Assembly (NCBI GenBank): GCA_016792865.1
Contig: JAEUMJ010000053.1
Location: 1-35,118 of the forward strand
Source: Hyphomicrobiales bacterium
GTDB lineage: Bacteria > Pseudomonadota > Alphaproteobacteria > Rhizobiales > Aestuariivirgaceae
Direction: 5' to 3'
DNA: 35,118 nucleotides
Shown: piece after piece, positions 17,150 through 25,266 of the stretch
Position numbering within the stretch: the first letter of the stretch is position 1
Layout: every line of letters begins with the position of its first letter
Made by a program: the position numbers and the translations under genes
Notes under the pieces: generated by a model
Told to the model about the DNA's origin: nothing
The model's input: only the letters and a program-made list of their open reading frames with translations
The model's database searches: none

Positions 17150-17758
17150 ATGAAGCAAGCGAACGCCAAATCCAAGCTCCTGAACGCCGCGCTGAAGCTC
17201 ATCCGCACGTCCGGGTATGAAGCAACGGCGGTGGATGATCTGTGCACGGAAGCGGGCGTGACCAAGGGGGCTTTCTTCCACCACTTCAAGAGCAAGCAGG
17301 ATCTGGCCGTCGCGGCGGCAGCCCATTGGTCGAAGATCACGGGCGCACTCTTCGCCTCCGCGCCCTATCACGATTACGAAGATCCGCTCGACCAACTGGT
17401 CGCCTACATCGATTTCCGCGCACAGCTTCTGGAGGGCCGCAGCATTCCCGAAGCAACCTGCCTGCTCGGCACCATGGTGCAGGAAACCTTCGAGACCAGT
17501 CCCGCCATCCGCGATGCGTGCCTTGCGGGAATAGCCGGACATGCCGACACCATCGCAGGGATCATCCGCGCCGCGAAGGAACGGCACGCCCCGCGCGCAA
17601 CTTGGAGCGCGGAAAGCCTGGCGTTGCATACGCAGGCCGTGCTCCAGGGTGCCTTCATTTTGGCCAAAGCGCGGAATGATATGGAGATCGCGCGAGAGTC
17701 CATCCTGCATCTCCGCCGCTACGTCGAACTCCTCTTCCATCACGCCAAGGAGGACTGA
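17150..17758 (+). CDS. TetR/AcrR-family transcriptional regulator
   Basis: A protein of 202 residues. The N-terminal helix-turn-helix (about 8-52) reads LLNAALKLIRTSGYEATAVD, then TKGAFFHHFKSKQDL. The C-terminal part is a helical ligand domain of the type that begins with a conserved Cys-Leu-Leu-Gly (EATCLLGTMVQE). No ribosome-binding sequence precedes the ATG, and the promoter predicts a leaderless message. Longer in-frame starts upstream would run through the operator. It is four bases from the VOC gene and probably controls the 17763-20300 enzyme cluster. The ligand is unknown. Confidence 0.88.
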   Translation: MKQANAKSKLLNAALKLIRTSGYEATAVDDLCTEAGVTKGAFFHHFKSKQDLAVAAAAHWSKITGALFASAPYHDYEDPLDQLVAYIDFRAQLLEGRSIPEATCLLGTMVQETFETSPAIRDACLAGIAGHADTIAGIIRAAKERHAPRATWSAESLALHTQAVLQGAFILAKARNDMEIARESILHLRRYVELLFHHAKED

Positions 17759-17762
17759 ACCC

Positions 17763-18167
17763 ATGTCCAAGATCTTCGTCAACCTGCCGGTCACGAACCT
17801 TTCGCGCTCCATCGCCTTCTACAAGGCCCTGGGCTTCACGCAGAACCTGCAATTCAGCGACGACACCGCCGCATGCATGGTGATCAGCGAAGAGAACTAC
17901 GTGATGCTGCTCACCCACGAGAAATTCAGGGGCTTCTCCGATTCGCCCATCCCGGATGCCCACAGCAACACCGGCCTGATGATTGCGCTTGAGCGCGGGA
18001 GCCGCGATGCCGTGGATGCGACGGCGAATGCCGGACTCCTTGCCGGAGGCGGCGAGCCGCGCCCGGCGATGGACCTTGGCTTCATGTACAATCGCACCAT
18101 CAGCGACCCGGACGGTCACCGCTGGGAGCCCTTCTTCATGGATATGAGCCAGGTTCCGCGGCAATAG
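17763..18167 (+). CDS. VOC-family (glyoxalase/bleomycin-resistance-like) protein
   Basis: A protein of 134 residues with one vicinal-oxygen-chelate repeat pair: FVNLPVTNLSRSIAFYKALGF at the start and ISDPDGHRWEPFFMDM at the end, the usual first strand and last metal-site strand. Such proteins bind a divalent metal and may isomerise, cleave or sequester small molecules. The reaction cannot be assigned. AAGGAGG precedes the ATG by ten bases. It follows the TetR gene by four bases and is almost certainly co-transcribed with it. Confidence 0.85.
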   Translation: MSKIFVNLPVTNLSRSIAFYKALGFTQNLQFSDDTAACMVISEENYVMLLTHEKFRGFSDSPIPDAHSNTGLMIALERGSRDAVDATANAGLLAGGGEPRPAMDLGFMYNRTISDPDGHRWEPFFMDMSQVPRQ

Positions 18168-18198
18168 CCCCTGCATTCATCAGTACACGGAGTTCAGC

Positions 18199-18960
18199 AT
18201 GTCGAAATTCATCTGGTACGATCTCATGACGCCGGACGTGAAGGCGTCCGGTGATTTCTACGCCCATGTCACGGGCTGGAACATTCGCGACAGCGGCATG
18301 CCGGGCGCAGCGCCCTACTCCATCCTCTCGGCCAACGGCGTCGATGTCGGTGGCATCATGCCCTCTCCTCCCGGCTCGGCAATGCCGCCGGTGTGGACGG
18401 GCTATATCCATTCGACCGATGTGGACCGCGACGCAAGGCGGGCAACGGAACTTGGTGGCAGCGTGTTCAAGGAACCGCAGGACATACCCGAAGTCGGTCG
18501 CTTCGCCGTGCTGTGCGATCCCTCCGGGGCGCCCTTCATCGCCTTCAGGCCGAATTCGACGGCCACCCCCACAGCCGTTCCGGATGGCACGCCCGGACAT
18601 TTCGGCTGGCGGGAGCTGATGTCGGGCAACTGGCAGGAAGCCTTCGGTTTCTATTCCGCACTTTTCGGCTGGAGCAAGACCGAAGCGATGGACATGGGGC
18701 CGATGGGAACCTACCAGCTTTTCCAGACCGGCCCCGGCCAGACCGGCGGGATGATGACGAAAGCGCCGCAGGATCCATTTCCGCCCCGCTGGAATTACTA
18801 CATCAATGTCGATGCGATGGATGGCGCGTTGAAGCGTGCAACGGCCCGCGGCGCGCGCGTGCTGATGGATCCGATGGAGGTGCCGGGCGGTGGCTATGCC
18901 TGTGGCTGCATCGATCCGCAGGGAGCCGCATTCTCGCTGTTCAGCATGAAGCGTTCGTAA
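18199..18960 (+). CDS. Tandem-domain VOC-family protein
   Basis: A protein of 253 residues made of two VOC halves. The first runs from FIWYDLMTPDVKASGDFYAH to CDPSGAPFIAFRP, and the second from FGWRELMSGNWQEAFGFYSA to IDPQGAAFSLFSM. This layout is seen in hydroxylase/glyoxalase-like proteins of actinobacteria and proteobacteria, often of unknown function. It lies 31 bases after the previous gene, with a weak GGAG ribosome site. No substrate can be proposed from the sequence. Confidence 0.85.
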   Translation: MSKFIWYDLMTPDVKASGDFYAHVTGWNIRDSGMPGAAPYSILSANGVDVGGIMPSPPGSAMPPVWTGYIHSTDVDRDARRATELGGSVFKEPQDIPEVGRFAVLCDPSGAPFIAFRPNSTATPTAVPDGTPGHFGWRELMSGNWQEAFGFYSALFGWSKTEAMDMGPMGTYQLFQTGPGQTGGMMTKAPQDPFPPRWNYYINVDAMDGALKRATARGARVLMDPMEVPGGGYACGCIDPQGAAFSLFSMKRS

Positions 18961-18979
18961 AGGAAAAGGAGTTGGAGCA

Positions 18980-19435
18980 ATGCCTTATACCGTGAAGATG
19001 CACCGGGTTCTGAAGTCACCGCCGGAGCGCGTGTTCAAGTCATTCCTGAATCCGCAGGCCCTCGTCAAATGGATTGCGCCGGCTGGCTACACCTGCACGG
19101 TGCATCATGTTGAACCCAAGGTCGGCGGCACCTTCCGCATGTCATTCACCGAATTCGATTCAGGCAGTTCCCACGCCTTCGGCGGTGAGTATCTCGAAAT
19201 CGTCCCCAACGAGAAGCTGCGTTACACCGACAAGTTCGAAGACCCCAACCTCGCCGGCAACATCGAGGTCACCGTCACCATGAAGCCCGTGATGGGAGGC
19301 ACCGACCTCCGGGTCGTGCAGGAGGGCATTCCCGACATCATCCCGGAAGAGATGTGTTACCTCGGCTGGCAGGACTCGATGAAACAGCTTGCCCAGTTCG
19401 TGGAACTTCCGCCCCAATCCGTGACTTCTGCGTAA
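18980..19435 (+). CDS. SRPBCC (AHSA1/START-like) protein
   Basis: A protein of 151 residues in the activator-of-Hsp90-ATPase-homologue-1 branch of the SRPBCC superfamily, which forms a helix-grip hydrophobic pocket. Family landmarks are SPPERVFKSFLNPQALVKWI at the N-terminus, GGTFRMSF and GGEYLEIVPNEKLRYTDKFE in the middle, and GWQDSMKQLAQFVE at the end. Family members are often next to ArsR- or TetR-type regulators and VOC genes. Function is unknown. A strong AAGGAG site precedes the ATG. Confidence 0.85.
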   Translation: MPYTVKMHRVLKSPPERVFKSFLNPQALVKWIAPAGYTCTVHHVEPKVGGTFRMSFTEFDSGSSHAFGGEYLEIVPNEKLRYTDKFEDPNLAGNIEVTVTMKPVMGGTDLRVVQEGIPDIIPEEMCYLGWQDSMKQLAQFVELPPQSVTSA

Positions 19436-19446
19436 CGGAGCTTCCG

Positions 19447-19803
19447 ATGACGACGCAACATTACACCGGCAGTTGCCAGTGCGGCGCTGTCGCCTTCGAG
19501 GTTGACCTTGATCTCGACCAGACGATCACCTGCAACTGCTCGCGCTGCCGTCGATTGGGGTCGGTCCTGAGTGCTGCATCGGCAAGCCAGTTCAGGTTGC
19601 TGCGCGGCCAGGACAATCTCACCGAATATCTGTTCAACAAGCATGCCATCCACCACCTCTTCTGCCGCACCTGTGGCATCCAGGGCTTTTCCACGGGCAA
19701 GGGCCATGACGGCAGCGAGATGGTGATGGTGAACGTCAACACGCTCCATGATGTGGACCCGCGCGCGCTCCATCCGCAACACTACGATGGCCGCAGCGTC
19801 TGA
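19447..19803 (+). CDS. GFA-family zinc protein (glutathione-dependent formaldehyde-activating enzyme-like)
   Basis: A protein of 118 residues with the cysteine pattern of the GFA fold: Cys10 and Cys12 (SCQCGAV), Cys29, Cys31 and Cys34 (CNCSRC), Cys73 and Cys76 (CRTCG). The founding member promotes S-hydroxymethylglutathione formation, but most relatives are uncharacterised. The ATG at 19447 follows a CGGAG site and lies 11 bases after the SRPBCC stop. Next to VOC proteins it may take part in handling an electrophilic aldehyde, which is inference. Confidence 0.85.
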   Translation: MTTQHYTGSCQCGAVAFEVDLDLDQTITCNCSRCRRLGSVLSAASASQFRLLRGQDNLTEYLFNKHAIHHLFCRTCGIQGFSTGKGHDGSEMVMVNVNTLHDVDPRALHPQHYDGRSV

Positions 19804-19820
19804 CGAAAGGACCGCTTGCC

Positions 19821-20300
19821 ATGATGCTCTCCCGCAAGATCTCCCCTTTCCTCTGGTTTGACGACGCTGCCGAGGACGCGGCGCGGCATTATGTGAAAGG
19901 CTTTCCCAACTCCCGCATCACCACCGTGGAACATTATCCGGAAGGTGCGCCGGGGCCGGTGGGCAGCGTCATGACCGTGTCATTCGAACTTGCGGGCCAC
20001 GCCTTCACGGCCATGAACGGCGGCCCGGCCTTCCGCCCCAACGAATCCGTGTCGTTCGCGGTGCTCTGCGAAGACCAGGCCGAAGTCGATTTCCTCTGGG
20101 ACCATCTCTCCGAAGGCGGCGCCACGTCTGCCTGTGGCTGGCTCAAGGACAGGTGGGGCTTTTCCTGGCAGGTGGTGCCACGGCGCTTCCTCGAAATCCT
20201 GTCGGGCGACGACAAGGGCGTGAAGGCGCGGGTCTTCGCCGCCATGATGAAGATGACGAAATACGACATCGCCGAAATCGAGAAGGCCGCGAACGGCTGA
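19821..20300 (+). CDS. PhnB-like VOC-family protein
   Basis: A protein of 159 residues of the branch often named 3-demethylubiquinone-9 3-methyltransferase domain, really a PhnB-like VOC fold. Diagnostic segments are SPFLWFDDAAEDAARHYVKGF, FTAMNGGPAFRPNESVSFAV and CGWLKDRWGFSWQVVPRRFLEI. The methyltransferase name is misleading, as no SAM motif is present. AAAGGA precedes two consecutive ATG codons; the first was used. It closes the small-enzyme operon and converges on the next gene with a gap of two bases. Confidence 0.85.
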   Translation: MMLSRKISPFLWFDDAAEDAARHYVKGFPNSRITTVEHYPEGAPGPVGSVMTVSFELAGHAFTAMNGGPAFRPNESVSFAVLCEDQAEVDFLWDHLSEGGATSACGWLKDRWGFSWQVVPRRFLEILSGDDKGVKARVFAAMMKMTKYDIAEIEKAANG

Positions 20301-20302
20301 TC

Positions 20303-21433
20303 TCAGTCGGCCTTCGTCACTGTCTCGGATGTCACGCGCGGCAGCACCAGCGGCAGGATGATGTCCATGGTGAAGTGCCAGCGCGCGGTTGAAATGAAGC
20401 CGCCTTCGCTCATGCCGAGATCATAGTCATAGTCACCGCTCACCGTGCAGTAGAGATCGTCCTCCTCGCAGGTCACGGTCAGCGAGTTCTCGTCGATTGC
20501 CCGGCGGCGAACACCCCAATCCGAAACCATGCGGCGCTTCTCCGCCACCACCTGGTCGCCGCTCATCTTCTGGCCGTTGTACTCCACGTTGAAGGCATAG
20601 GAGTTGGCAAGGCTTTCCTCCATTCCCGCGAGATCGAGGGTTTCCGCCATCACCAGCCGTCGCGCCGTGGCAAGTGCGACCGTCGCCGCCAGGCGCTGCG
20701 GCTTCAGTTGCAGGCTCTCATAGATCGAAGTGCTCTCCGCAACACTGGCCGTCTGCTGTTCAAGGCCGGGTATCAGGACGTTGTCGTTCGGCTGTCCTTC
20801 GGCTTCGGCGGTGGGAACGTTGTCGACGCGAAAATCAACAAGCTGCTGGCGGGTGAGAAAGGTCATGTCGGCGGGTGGCGTGCGTGAAGCGACCGCCACG
20901 ACGCGCGGGTCCACCCCCATGCTGTCGGCATACTCGGAAAGTTCCCCCACCATGGCCTGGTGGGTTTCCACATCCTTCGCCGTGAACACGGGCTTGTCCG
21001 GATCGGCACTTGCATCCGAGAACGAGAACTGGTGAACGCCGTAACGGCCTTCCCGCGTCACCACGCGGTTCACGCCGCCCATCAGCATGTAGGTGCAGGC
21101 CGAAGCGCAGAGGTCATAGGCCACAACCGACATGCCACGGGCGCGCAGCAACTGGCCCATTTCGATTGCCGCGCCCAGCGCACCACCCGGCGAGCGAATG
21201 AACATGGCAACGTTCCAGGGGCCTTCGGCCGGGGCATTGGCAGCGACAAAGGACCGGAACGTGCCTGCCGTGTCGGGCGCAAAGGCACCCTCGGCCACGA
21301 TATGATTGCCCTCCATGCGGAAGGACATCACTTCGCTCATCCAGTTGTCGTCAGCCCTTGCCGCACCACTCGCGGCAAGCAAGGCACCACCCATCAGTAT
21401 TGTGCGCAGCCGCGCCATGGCCCCAACCCACAT
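20303..21433 (-). CDS. Exported ClpP/crotonase-fold protein, putative periplasmic serine protease
   Basis: A protein of 376 residues. A signal peptide (RLRTILMGGALLAASGAARA) is followed by a ClpP-like domain. FIRSPGGALGAAIEMGQLL matches the oxyanion-hole loop, CASACTYMLMGG gives the likely nucleophile Ser at about 111, and GRYGVHQFSF gives the candidate His at about 134. About 180 C-terminal residues have no recognised fold. The ATG at 21433 has GAGG upstream; 21418 (MARLR) is almost as good, and 21463 is less likely. Cytoplasmic ClpP has no signal peptide, so this is not the Clp protease core. It is monocistronic and divergent from the efflux operon. Confidence 0.78.
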   Translation of the reverse strand: MWVGAMARLRTILMGGALLAASGAARADDNWMSEVMSFRMEGNHIVAEGAFAPDTAGTFRSFVAANAPAEGPWNVAMFIRSPGGALGAAIEMGQLLRARGMSVVAYDLCASACTYMLMGGVNRVVTREGRYGVHQFSFSDASADPDKPVFTAKDVETHQAMVGELSEYADSMGVDPRVVAVASRTPPADMTFLTRQQLVDFRVDNVPTAEAEGQPNDNVLIPGLEQQTASVAESTSIYESLQLKPQRLAATVALATARRLVMAETLDLAGMEESLANSYAFNVEYNGQKMSGDQVVAEKRRMVSDWGVRRRAIDENSLTVTCEEDDLYCTVSGDYDYDLGMSEGGFISTARWHFTMDIILPLVLPRVTSETVTKAD

Positions 21434-21529
21434 CCCTGCCTCTACAGTCGAATCCCCATCCATATCCGTAACATGGCTGGAGAAGCTGGCAACAGGCCAC
21501 TGGCCGGCGATGGTGTGACAGTTTGGACT

Positions 21530-21559
21530 TTGACGGGCGGGGGGCAGCCAGGCTACTGA
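21530..21559 (+). promoter_or_regulatory. Promoter of the efflux-operon TetR gene
   Basis: TTGACG (21530-21535) and TACTGA (21554-21559) lie 18 bases apart, and the ATG is six bases beyond the -10. The start of transcription should coincide with the start codon, and no ribosome site is visible. The remainder of the 21434-21565 gap contains no other clear signal. Confidence 0.5.
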
Positions 21560-21565
21560 CCCCTA

Positions 21566-22198
21566 ATGACTGACCAGTCAGTAACTAAAGCCAAGCGCCA
21601 GCGCCGCCCGGATGACCGACCGGCGGAAATCCTCGCCGCCGCCCTCTCGGTTTTTGCCGAAAAGGGCTTCTCCCAGGCGCGGATGGAAGACGTGGCGGCC
21701 CGCGCCGGATTGAGCAAGGGCGCGTTGTATCTCTACTTCCCCGACAAGGTGGCCCTGCTCAAGGCACTGGTTCAGCAGGCCATCGGCGGGCAGATCAGCC
21801 TTGCAGCCGAGATGCTGGCGCAACTGAACGGACCCGTTTCGCCGCTGGTCATCCATCTCGCCCAGATACTTGCCAGCCGGGTGCAGGACACGCCCTTTCC
21901 CTACATCCTCAAGCTGGTGATTGCGGAGAGCCAGGCCCATCCGGAGATCGGCAGGTTCTATCTGGAGAATGTGATCAGGCAGGCGATGCCGATCATCGAG
22001 GCACTTCTGGCGCGTGGCATTGCGGCGGGTGAGTTCCGCGAGGTGAACGTCCCGCACGCGGTCAAGTCCCTCATGGGCCCCTTCCTCCTCAGCGCCCTCT
22101 GGCGCTCGGTGTTCGAGCCGCTCGGCGCCGAAGCGGTGGATGTGCGCGGCCTCATCACCCAACACGTTGATATCTTCCTGAAAGGCCTCCGGCCATGA
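21566..22198 (+). CDS. TetR-family regulator of an efflux operon
   Basis: A protein of 210 residues. The helix-turn-helix (about 18-63) reads EILAAALSVFAEKGFSQARM, then LSKGALYLYFPDKVALLKAL, and the C-terminal domain resembles the TetR_C subgroup found beside HlyD/ABC exporters. The start codon lies directly upstream of an inverted repeat that occupies codons 2-6. The stop overlaps the ATG of the HlyD gene by four bases, so repressor and pump are made together. The inducer is unknown. Confidence 0.9.
   Translation: MTDQSVTKAKRQRRPDDRPAEILAAALSVFAEKGFSQARMEDVAARAGLSKGALYLYFPDKVALLKALVQQAIGGQISLAAEMLAQLNGPVSPLVIHLAQILASRVQDTPFPYILKLVIAESQAHPEIGRFYLENVIRQAMPIIEALLARGIAAGEFREVNVPHAVKSLMGPFLLSALWRSVFEPLGAEAVDVRGLITQHVDIFLKGLRP
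21569..21582. promoter_or_regulatory. TetR operator inside the first codons
   Basis: ACTGAC and GTCAGT form perfect 6-base arms around a 2-base centre, a well-known type of TetR operator. The site begins at the fourth base of the gene, so a bound repressor would sit at about +4 to +17 of the message and block initiation or clearance. Confidence 0.7.
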
Positions 22199-23166
22199 AA
22201 CGTCTTGTACCATTCCTCGTCATTGCGCTTGCCGGCGCCCTTTTCCTGATGCGGGATGCATGGTTGCCGCAAGCGGCGGATCACCAGGCGTGGCTCGGTT
22301 ACGTCGAAGGCGAAACGTCTTACATCGGGCCGGCAGCGGCCGGGCGCATTTCCGGCATTGCCGTGAAGAAGGGCGATCAGGTGCAGGCGGGCACGATCCT
22401 GTTCCGGCTTGACGATGCGGCACAACAGGCGGACATCGCGCGGCTTGCCGCGGCTGTCGAAACCGCGAAGGCAACAGCGCAGAATCTCGAAAGCGGAAAG
22501 CGCCAGGAAGAGCTTGACCTTCTCGCCCGGCAGACATCGGAAGCCGTCGCCAATCTCGATCTCGCACGCATCGAGTTCACCCGCGCCAACAACCTGGCAA
22601 AGCGGGGCGTCGCGGCGGAGAACCAGCTTGACCAAGCCAGGGCCACGCTCGCCGTTGCCGAAGAAAGGGTGAAACAGGCCGAGGCCAATGCCATCATCGC
22701 GCAACTCCCTGCCCGCGCGGCGGAACGCGCTGCCGCGTCATCCCGTGTGGCCGAAGCAGAGGCCGCGTTGTCCAATGCCCGGAACCGGCTTCGGGATCTT
22801 GAGGGAAGCGCAAGCACCGGCGGCATCATCGACGATGTGTATTTCGATCCCGGTGAAGTGGTGGTGGCAGGGCAACCGGTCATCGCCTTGCTTCAGCCCG
22901 GCAAGGAAACCCTGCGCTTCTACATTCCTGAAACCGAACGGTCCAAGGCGCGGGCGGGCGTGATCGTGAAATACAGGTGCGACGGCTGCGGCGAAGGCGG
23001 CCCTGCCGTCATCACCCGCGTGGCTTCGACGCCGGAATACACCCCGCCCGTCATCTATTCGGAAACGGCCCGCGCCAAGCTCGTGTTCCTGGTCGAGGCC
23101 CGCCCGCAAGCACCGGATTTGCGGTTGCAGGCCGGGCTTCCCATCGAGATCGAGCCGCTGCCATGA
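22195..23166 (+). CDS. HlyD-family periplasmic adaptor of an ABC exporter (YbhG/YhiI-like)
   Basis: A membrane-fusion protein of 323 residues. The N-terminal anchor is LVPFLVIALAGALFLM. A biotinyl-lipoyl-like half (GPAAAGRISGIAVKKGDQVQ) is followed by a long Ala/Glu/Arg coiled coil at about 75-205, the second lipoyl half and a beta-barrel. The Cys-Asp-Gly-Cys segment (YRCDGCGEG) and PEYTPPVIYSE are typical of the YhiI/YbhG branch. It bridges the inner-membrane ABC transporter and an outer-membrane channel such as TolC, which is not in the window. Confidence 0.9.
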   Translation: MKRLVPFLVIALAGALFLMRDAWLPQAADHQAWLGYVEGETSYIGPAAAGRISGIAVKKGDQVQAGTILFRLDDAAQQADIARLAAAVETAKATAQNLESGKRQEELDLLARQTSEAVANLDLARIEFTRANNLAKRGVAAENQLDQARATLAVAEERVKQAEANAIIAQLPARAAERAAASSRVAEAEAALSNARNRLRDLEGSASTGGIIDDVYFDPGEVVVAGQPVIALLQPGKETLRFYIPETERSKARAGVIVKYRCDGCGEGGPAVITRVASTPEYTPPVIYSETARAKLVFLVEARPQAPDLRLQAGLPIEIEPLP

Positions 23167-24095
23167 CCGTCCTTGCCATAGACGTGCACGGCCTCGTGAA
23201 ACGCTACGGTCAGCGCACGGTTGTTGACCATGTGGACCTGCAAATCGGAACCGGGCGCATTTGCGGCTTTCTCGGCCCCAACGGTTCCGGCAAGACAACC
23301 ACCCTGCGCATGATTTGCGGCCTGCTGACGCCGGATGAAGGCAATGGCACCTGCCTTGGCGAGGACATCATAGCCGGGCGCGATGCCATCAAGCGTCAGG
23401 CCGGCTACATGACGCAGCGCTTCGGCCTCTATGAAGACCTGACCATCCGGGAGAACCTTGATTTTGTCGCGCGTGTCTATGGCCTTGCCGATGTGAACCG
23501 GCAGGTGAGCGACGCGCTGGCGCGGCTCGGCCTTGAAAGCCGCCAGAACCAGCTTACCGGTTCGCTCTCCGGTGGCTGGAAGCAGAGGCTCGCCCTTGCA
23601 GCCTGCGTGATGCACCAACCGAAGATCCTGCTGCTCGACGAACCGACGGCGGGGGTTGACCCGAAGGCGCGGCGCAGCTTCTGGGACGAGATCCACGCGC
23701 TGGCCGCCGAGGGCATCACGGTTCTGGTTTCAACCCACTACATGGATGAGGCGGAACGCTGCCACGAGATCGCATACATCGCCTATGGCAAGCTCATGGC
23801 GCGGGGCACGGCGGAAGAGATCATTGCCCATTCCGGCCTCAAGGCCATGGTCGTGACCGGTGCGGGCGCCGATCGCCTGGCGCCCCTGCTGCGCGATGCG
23901 CCGGGGATCACGGCCGCCGCCGCCTTCGGCACGGCCCTTCACGTCTGCAGTCCCGATGCGGATGCCATTCGCGCTGCTGTGGCCCGCGTCCTGAAGGCGC
24001 AAGCGGGGCTTCGGGCAGAGGATGCGGAACCGACGCTGGAGGACGTGTTCATCCACCTGATGGGGCAGGCCACTGACAACGCGGTGGCGGCATGA
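23163..24095 (+). CDS. ABC exporter ATP-binding protein
   Basis: A protein of 310 residues with one nucleotide-binding domain. Walker A is GPNGSGKTT, Q-loop YMTQRFGLYEDLT, signature LSGGWKQRLALA, Walker B ILLLDEPTAGVDP and H-loop STHYMDEAE. The C-terminal about 80 residues are the usual extension of the CcmA/YbhF type. E. coli YbhF has two such domains, so this half-size version probably dimerises. ATG overlaps the previous stop, and the 3' end overlaps the permease start. It drives the drug or lipid exporter whose cargo is unknown. Confidence 0.92.
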   Translation: MTVLAIDVHGLVKRYGQRTVVDHVDLQIGTGRICGFLGPNGSGKTTTLRMICGLLTPDEGNGTCLGEDIIAGRDAIKRQAGYMTQRFGLYEDLTIRENLDFVARVYGLADVNRQVSDALARLGLESRQNQLTGSLSGGWKQRLALAACVMHQPKILLLDEPTAGVDPKARRSFWDEIHALAAEGITVLVSTHYMDEAERCHEIAYIAYGKLMARGTAEEIIAHSGLKAMVVTGAGADRLAPLLRDAPGITAAAAFGTALHVCSPDADAIRAAVARVLKAQAGLRAEDAEPTLEDVFIHLMGQATDNAVAA

Positions 24096-25222
24096 GCGGT
24101 TTCTCCCGAAGGCTCTGGGCCATGATGACGAAGGAGGCGCACCAGTTGCGGCGCGACCGCATGACCTTTGCCATGATGTTCGTCATGCCGATCGTGCAGC
24201 TCGTCCTGTTCGGCTTTGCCATCAACACCGACCCCAAGGGCCTGCCCGCCGCGATTCTCGCCTACGAGCACTCCACCCTCTCACGCTCCATCATCAGCGC
24301 CATCGGCAACACAGGCTATTTCGCCTTTGTGCAGGAGCCGCAAAGCGAAGCCGAAGCCGATGCGCTGCTGCAACGGGGCGATGTGCAGTTTGTCGTCACC
24401 ATACCGGGCAACCTGACACGGAACGTGATGCGCGGTGATGTTCCCGGCATTCTGATCGAGGCCGATGCCACCGATCCCGCCACCACCGGCCCCGCCCTTT
24501 CTGCCGTGAATGCCGCCGTGAGCCAGACCCTTGCCCGCGAGTTGACCGGCGTTCTCAATCGTCATCAGGCGGGAACGCAGGCAGTCGAAGTGCGCCTCCA
24601 CCGCCGCTACAATCCCGAAGGCATCACGCGCTTCAATGTCGTTCCGGGACTTCTCGGAATCATCCTCACCATGACCATGGTGATGATGACCGCCCTTGCC
24701 GTGACCCGTGAATACGAGCGCGGCACGATGGAAAATCTCCTGGCCATGCCGGTGAAACCCCTGGAAGTGATGGCGGGCAAGATCGCACCCTATGTCATCA
24801 TCGGCGCCATGCAGGTGTTTGTCGTCCTGGTGGCGGCGAAGCTCCTGTTCGGCGTGCCCTTCGTCGGCTCGCCCGCAGTCTTTGGCGTGGCGGTGGTGAT
24901 CTTTCTCACCGTCAACCTTGCCATCGGCTTCACCTTCTCCACCATCGCCCGCAACCAGTTGCAGGCGGTGCAGATGTCGTTCTTCTTTCTCATGCCCGCC
25001 ATCCTGCTGTCGGGCTTTGCCTTCCCGTTCCGCGGCATGCCCGGCTGGGCGCAGGTGCTGGGCGAGACCATGCCGGCCACGCATTTCATCCGCATCATTC
25101 GCGGCGTGATGCTGAAAGGGGCCAGCTTCCCGCAGGTCGCGAACGAGATCGCCGTTTTGCTGTTCATGCTGGTCATTGTCGTGGCCGTCGCCATCAGCCG
25201 CTACCGCGTGACGCTGGACTGA
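24092..25222 (+). CDS. ABC-2 type exporter permease (YbhS/YbhR-like)
   Basis: A protein of 376 residues. One membrane segment follows the cytoplasmic RRLWAMMTKEAHQLRRDR stretch (MFVMPIVQLVLFGFAIN), then a large periplasmic domain (about 45-180). Five more segments form the C-terminal half: LGIILTMTMVMMTALAV, IIGAMQVFVVLVAAKLL, FGVAVVIFLTVNLAIGF, QMSFFFLMPAILLSGFAF and IAVLLFMLVIVVAVAI. The motif REYERGTMENLLAMPVKP is typical of the ABC-2 family. Only one permease gene is present, unlike the YbhS/YbhR pair, so a homodimer is expected. It is the last gene of the pump operon. Confidence 0.92.
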   Translation: MSGFSRRLWAMMTKEAHQLRRDRMTFAMMFVMPIVQLVLFGFAINTDPKGLPAAILAYEHSTLSRSIISAIGNTGYFAFVQEPQSEAEADALLQRGDVQFVVTIPGNLTRNVMRGDVPGILIEADATDPATTGPALSAVNAAVSQTLARELTGVLNRHQAGTQAVEVRLHRRYNPEGITRFNVVPGLLGIILTMTMVMMTALAVTREYERGTMENLLAMPVKPLEVMAGKIAPYVIIGAMQVFVVLVAAKLLFGVPFVGSPAVFGVAVVIFLTVNLAIGFTFSTIARNQLQAVQMSFFFLMPAILLSGFAFPFRGMPGWAQVLGETMPATHFIRIIRGVMLKGASFPQVANEIAVLLFMLVIVVAVAISRYRVTLD

Positions 25223-25224
25223 GG

Positions 25225-25253
25225 TTGCGGTCTGGCAGGGCAATGCCTATAAT
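25225..25253 (+). promoter_or_regulatory. Promoter of the Rrf2 gene
   Basis: TTGCGG (25225-25230) and a perfect TATAAT (25248-25253) are 17 bases apart. The ATG is six bases after the -10, predicting a leaderless message. The -35 lies only two bases past the permease stop. Confidence 0.7.
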
Positions 25254-25266
25254 ATCGGTATGATTT
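25254..25266 (+). promoter_or_regulatory. Motif shared by the Rrf2 and sbp promoters, copy 1
   Basis: ATCGGTATGATTT starts directly after the -10 box and covers the start codon. A similar ATCGGTGTAGTTT lies at 25796-25808, just after the -10 of sbp (10 of 13 positions equal). Same spacing to the -10 in both suggests a regulator site, possibly for the Rrf2 protein itself. Confidence 0.4.

Noticed and set aside
19821-20300. Ubiquinone methyltransferase, the name often attached to this family
   Set aside because: The protein has a VOC fold and lacks any SAM-binding motif, so the methyltransferase name is a known misannotation.
20303-21433. Core ClpP protease subunit
   Set aside because: It has a signal peptide, is much longer than ClpP, and has no clpX or tig gene beside it.
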